Origin: Mycolicibacterium arenosum
GTDB lineage: Bacteria; Actinomycetota; Actinomycetes; Mycobacteriales; Mycobacteriaceae
Length of the DNA: 64,000 nucleotides
Direction: 5' to 3'
Assembly: GCF_024320865.1 (NCBI RefSeq)
Contig: NZ_JANDBD010000008.1
Coordinates: 186,001 to 250,000 of the forward strand
Below, in pieces: positions 61,423-64,000 of the stretch. Each line of letters starts with the position of its first letter. The stretch's first letter is position 1. The position numbers and the translations under genes are program-made. A model generated the notes under the pieces. It did no database searches. It was not told the origin of the DNA and worked only from the letters and a program-made list of their open reading frames with translations.

Positions 61423-62286
61423 TCACCTGCCGTGCGCTGCGAAGAACCGCCCGATGGCCTGCGACGCGTCACCCGGCCACACGTGCCCGCCGCCGTCGAT
61501 CTGAACGAATGTCACCTCGGTGCCCTCCGCGCAACCGGCGGCGGTGTAGCGCAGCACGCCCGGCCCCTGCTGCGTGACCGGCGGCGGGCAACCGTCGACG
61601 GTCCGCCAGCGCTGCGCCATGGCGGGAGCGGCGACGACATCACTCGAGCCGCCGCGTCCGACCATCGGGCCGCCGGTGAACGGCACCACGGGATCCACGC
61701 TGCCGTGCGTTTGGAGGACCGACACCGGCTGCGCTGGAGAACACGGATAGCCACTGGCCAGCGTCCCCGCCACCGGTGCGATCGCGGCGAACACGTCGGC
61801 GCGCTGGCAGCCCAGCCGGGTGGCCATGAACGCGCCCGCCGACATGCCGGTGGCGAACACCCGGCCGCGCGGAATGCCGTACTGCGCGGTGAGTTGGTCG
61901 ACGAGGGCGACGAGGTAGCCCACGTCGTCCACACCCCGCTGGTCGGGTACCGAGGCGCCGCGGCCGTCGGCCCAGCTGAAATCGATGCCGTCGGGGTAGG
62001 CGACCACGAAGCCGTGCTGATCGGCGACGGCGTCGTAACCGGTGGCCGCCATCTGCGCAGCGCCGTTCATACCCGCGCCGTGCAGGTTCAGCACCAGCCC
62101 GGTGGGCGGTCCCGGCGGGACGTGAACCAGATACGTGCGCTGCTCACCGCCGAACGCCAGCCGGCCGGGTGCGTCACCGCCCGGCAGCGCGGACGCGGAC
62201 ACCGAGCCGACGAGCGCCAGCACGACGACGACGACGCTGGCGGCGAAGCCGCGGATCACAGGCACTCGGCCAGTATCCGGGCGCAT
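61423..62286 (-). CDS. secreted PHB-depolymerase/feruloyl-esterase-type esterase (paralogue)
   Basis: A protein of 287 residues, similar to the preceding esterase along its whole length: NLHGAGMNGAAQM, AYPDGIDFSWADGRGASVPD, FATGMSAGAFMATRLGC (nucleophile Ser), DPVVPFTGGPMVGRGG, and a C-terminal GGGHVWPG histidine. The start is uncertain: the ATG gives a lead of nine residues before VIRGFAASVVVVVLALVGSVSASA; a GTG at 62259 gives the neatest signal peptide. The tandem pair arose by duplication. Confidence 0.86.
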   Translation of the reverse strand: MRPDTGRVPVIRGFAASVVVVVLALVGSVSASALPGGDAPGRLAFGGEQRTYLVHVPPGPPTGLVLNLHGAGMNGAAQMAATGYDAVADQHGFVVAYPDGIDFSWADGRGASVPDQRGVDDVGYLVALVDQLTAQYGIPRGRVFATGMSAGAFMATRLGCQRADVFAAIAPVAGTLASGYPCSPAQPVSVLQTHGSVDPVVPFTGGPMVGRGGSSDVVAAPAMAQRWRTVDGCPPPVTQQGPGVLRYTAAGCAEGTEVTFVQIDGGGHVWPGDASQAIGRFFAAHGR

Positions 62287-62330
62287 GCGAACGCCGGATG
62301 ACGCCAGGCGATCTGCGCCATGATGACCGG

Positions 62331-63119
62331 ATGAACGGCATCGCGGGCAAGGGCGTACTGGTGACGGGCGCGGCATCGGGCATCGGCCGGGCGACGGTCG
62401 AGCGACTGCTCGCCGAGGGCGCCACCGTGGTAGGTGTCGATGTGGCGCAGGACCCGCCCGACGGGTTGAGCGCGTACCTGCGCGCCGATGTCACGGACTC
62501 CGGCGCGGTGGGCGCCGCCGTCGACGCCGTCGTCGATGTGGCGGGCCGACTCGACGGCGTCGTGCACTCCGCCGGGGTGGCGGGCGGCGGACCCGTGCAC
62601 CTGGTCCCCGACGAGGAGTGGGATCGCGTCATCGGCGTCAATCTGACGGGCACGTTCAGGGTCACCCGCGCGGCGCTCAACCAGATGATGAAGCAGGACC
62701 GCGTCGACGGTGAACGCGGCTCCATCGTGAACCTCTCCAGCATCGAGGGCCTCGAGGGCACCGCCGGCGGCAGTTCCTACAACGCCTCGAAGGGCGGGGT
62801 CGTCCTGCTCACTAAGAACACCGCGATCGACTACGGGCCCAGTGGAATTCGCGCCAACGCGATCTGCCCCGGCTTCATCGAGACGCCGCTGTTCGAGTCG
62901 GTGGTCGGGATCCCCGGCATGGAGGGTGCGCGCGAAGGCCTGCGACACGAGCACAAGCTGCGCCGCTTCGGCCGAGCCGAGGAGGTCGCCGCCGTCGCGA
63001 CGTTCCTGCTCTCCAGGGACGCCAGCTTCGTCAGCGGTCAGGCCATCGCCGTGGACGGTGGTTACACCGCGGGGCGCGACCACGGTGTCACCGAGTTGAT
63101 GGGCCTCGGCGAGCAGTAG
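62331..63119 (+). CDS. SDR family oxidoreductase
   Basis: A 262-residue classical SDR. Cofactor motif VTGAASGIG at residues 10-18, HSAGVAGGG near 82, catalytic serine in NLSSIEG near 135, YNASK near 150, and ICPGFIETPLF after the active site. It diverges from the esterase pair and converges with acs (no gap). Substrate unknown; a secondary alcohol dehydrogenase is likely. Confidence 0.9.
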   Translation: MNGIAGKGVLVTGAASGIGRATVERLLAEGATVVGVDVAQDPPDGLSAYLRADVTDSGAVGAAVDAVVDVAGRLDGVVHSAGVAGGGPVHLVPDEEWDRVIGVNLTGTFRVTRAALNQMMKQDRVDGERGSIVNLSSIEGLEGTAGGSSYNASKGGVVLLTKNTAIDYGPSGIRANAICPGFIETPLFESVVGIPGMEGAREGLRHEHKLRRFGRAEEVAAVATFLLSRDASFVSGQAIAVDGGYTAGRDHGVTELMGLGEQ

Positions 63120-64000
63120 CTACCGCGCCGCGCGGATCGCCTCGAAGACACCGGGATCCATCAGCGTCGAGGTGTCGCCGAGTTCGCGGCCCTCGGCGAC
63201 GTCGCGGAGCAGCCGGCGCATGATCTTGCCGCTGCGCGTCTTCGGCAGTTCGGGCACGACGTGGATCTCGCGCGGCTTGGCGATCGGGGAGATCTCCTTG
63301 GCGACCTCGGCGCGCAGCTCTTCGACCATCTGCTCGTGCGACAGGTCGGTGTGATGCGCCTTCAGAATGACGAAGGCGCAGATCGCCTGACCGGTGCTCT
63401 CATCGGACGCGCCGACGACGGCCGCCTCCGCCACCCCGGCGTGGCCGACGAGCGCCGACTCCACCTCGGCCGTCGAAATGCGATGTCCCGACACGTTCAT
63501 CACGTCGTCGATGCGGCCCAGCACCCAGATCTCACCGTCGTGGCCGTAGCGGGCGCCGTCACCCGCGAAGTACCACCCCTGCTCGGCGAACCGCGACCAG
63601 TAGGTCTCCTTGAAACGCTCCGGGTCGCCCCAGATCCCGCGCAGCATCGCGGGCCACGGCTTGTCCAGCACCAGATAGCCGCTGGGCTGCTCGCCGTGTT
63701 CGGTGCCCGGCTCGAGCTGGTTGCCGTCGTCGTCGACGATCTTGGCCGAGATGCCCGGTAGCGCGCCCATCGCCGAGCCCGGCTTGCACGCGGTGACGCC
63801 GGGAAGCGGAGCGATCATCGCCGCACCGGTCTCGGTCTGCCACCACGTGTCGACGATCGGGGTGGCGTCACCGCCGAACACCAGTCGGTACCAGCGCCAC
63901 GCCTCCGGGTTGATGGGCTCGCCGACGGAGCCGAGCAGTCGGAGGCTGGACAGGTCGTGTGCGAAGGCGATCTCGCGGCCCCACTTCATGAACGTCCGGA
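63120..64000 (-). CDS. acs: acetyl-CoA synthetase (N-terminal part lies outside the window)
   Basis: The C-terminal 293 residues of acetyl-CoA synthetase, which makes acetyl-CoA from acetate, ATP and CoA. VDTWWQTETG is the adenylate-binding loop, YFAGDGARYGHDGEIWVLGRIDDVMNVSGHR the hinge, and the acetylatable lysine lies in LPKTRSGKIMRR. The upstream codons RTFMKWG continue the frame, so the gene starts beyond the right edge. The family length is about 650, so just under half is seen. Confidence 0.95.
   Translation of the reverse strand, partial: RTFMKWGREIAFAHDLSSLRLLGSVGEPINPEAWRWYRLVFGGDATPIVDTWWQTETGAAMIAPLPGVTACKPGSAMGALPGISAKIVDDDGNQLEPGTEHGEQPSGYLVLDKPWPAMLRGIWGDPERFKETYWSRFAEQGWYFAGDGARYGHDGEIWVLGRIDDVMNVSGHRISTAEVESALVGHAGVAEAAVVGASDESTGQAICAFVILKAHHTDLSHEQMVEELRAEVAKEISPIAKPREIHVVPELPKTRSGKIMRRLLRDVAEGRELGDTSTLMDPGVFEAIRAAR

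Overview
The window looks like chromosomal DNA of a fast-growing mycobacterium (Mycolicibacterium type). Reasons: very high GC, many GTG starts, 4-bp ATGA/GTGA overlaps between genes, many acyl-CoA dehydrogenases and TetR regulators, a WhiB protein, secreted DUF732 proteins, a 13E12-type DUF222/HNH gene, the iron-regulated mycobactin genes mbtL-mbtM-mbtN/mbtK, and a pgm-crcB-crcB neighbourhood. This placement is inferred from gene content; no database was searched.

Left part (1-10512). A GTGA/ATGA-overlapping operon on the minus strand encodes a flavin monooxygenase, a TetR regulator and an alpha/beta hydrolase (cut by the window edge). Two TGAC-N4-GTCA palindromes precede it. Next is a beta-oxidation operon, SDR - thiolase - acyl-CoA dehydrogenase - GntR, which faces a second acyl-CoA dehydrogenase across an AT-rich 13-bp palindrome. 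A MaoC-type hydratase like Rv0130 and a large ThiF/E1 plus nitroreductase fusion (Rv1355c/MoeY type) follow.

Possible signalling region (10618-16697). It holds a GNAT/autoinducer-synthase-like protein, a GAF-GGDEF-EAL c-di-GMP enzyme (dcpA, Rv1354c type), a short flavoprotein and two tandem TetR regulators. Two unusually long intergenic stretches here carry strong inverted repeats.

Catabolic region (16737-28859). There is a heteromeric-type pair of acyl-CoA dehydrogenases, an EamA exporter, a TetR with a palindrome over its start codon, and a thiolase-like/OB-fold pair. A frameshifted gene of unknown role, an amidohydrolase with a divergent AraC regulator, a TetR/WhiB divergon with twin operators, a FadD and a second AraC follow.

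Middle (29106-37591). This part has small secreted and membrane proteins, an SPFH-domain lipoprotein, an Ala-rich coiled-coil protein with a 150-bp internal duplication, two DUF732 proteins, tRNA-Ala(GGC), an MFS transporter, phosphoglucomutase, and two CrcB/Fluc subunits.

Iron region (37623-41368). mbtL-mbtM-mbtN and convergent mbtK are flanked by two IdeR-like boxes. They supply and attach the acyl chain of mycobactin.

Oxidative cluster (42054-50244). Two cytochromes P450, a luciferase-like monooxygenase, two paralogous DapB-like NAD(P)-binding proteins and a frameshifted polytopic membrane protein (AveC-like) surround a regulator with two TetR units. At least three of its promoters share CAAACRTTAGGT, so these genes probably form one regulon. 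I regard this as the best candidate for an undescribed pathway.

Right end (50250-64000). A DUF222/HNH protein, a TVP38 membrane protein, a secreted PASTA protein, an N-acetylglucosamine uptake and catabolism locus (nagA, nagB, EIIA, EIICB), a TAXI-TRAP transporter, two tandem secreted esterases, an SDR and the 3' part of acs.
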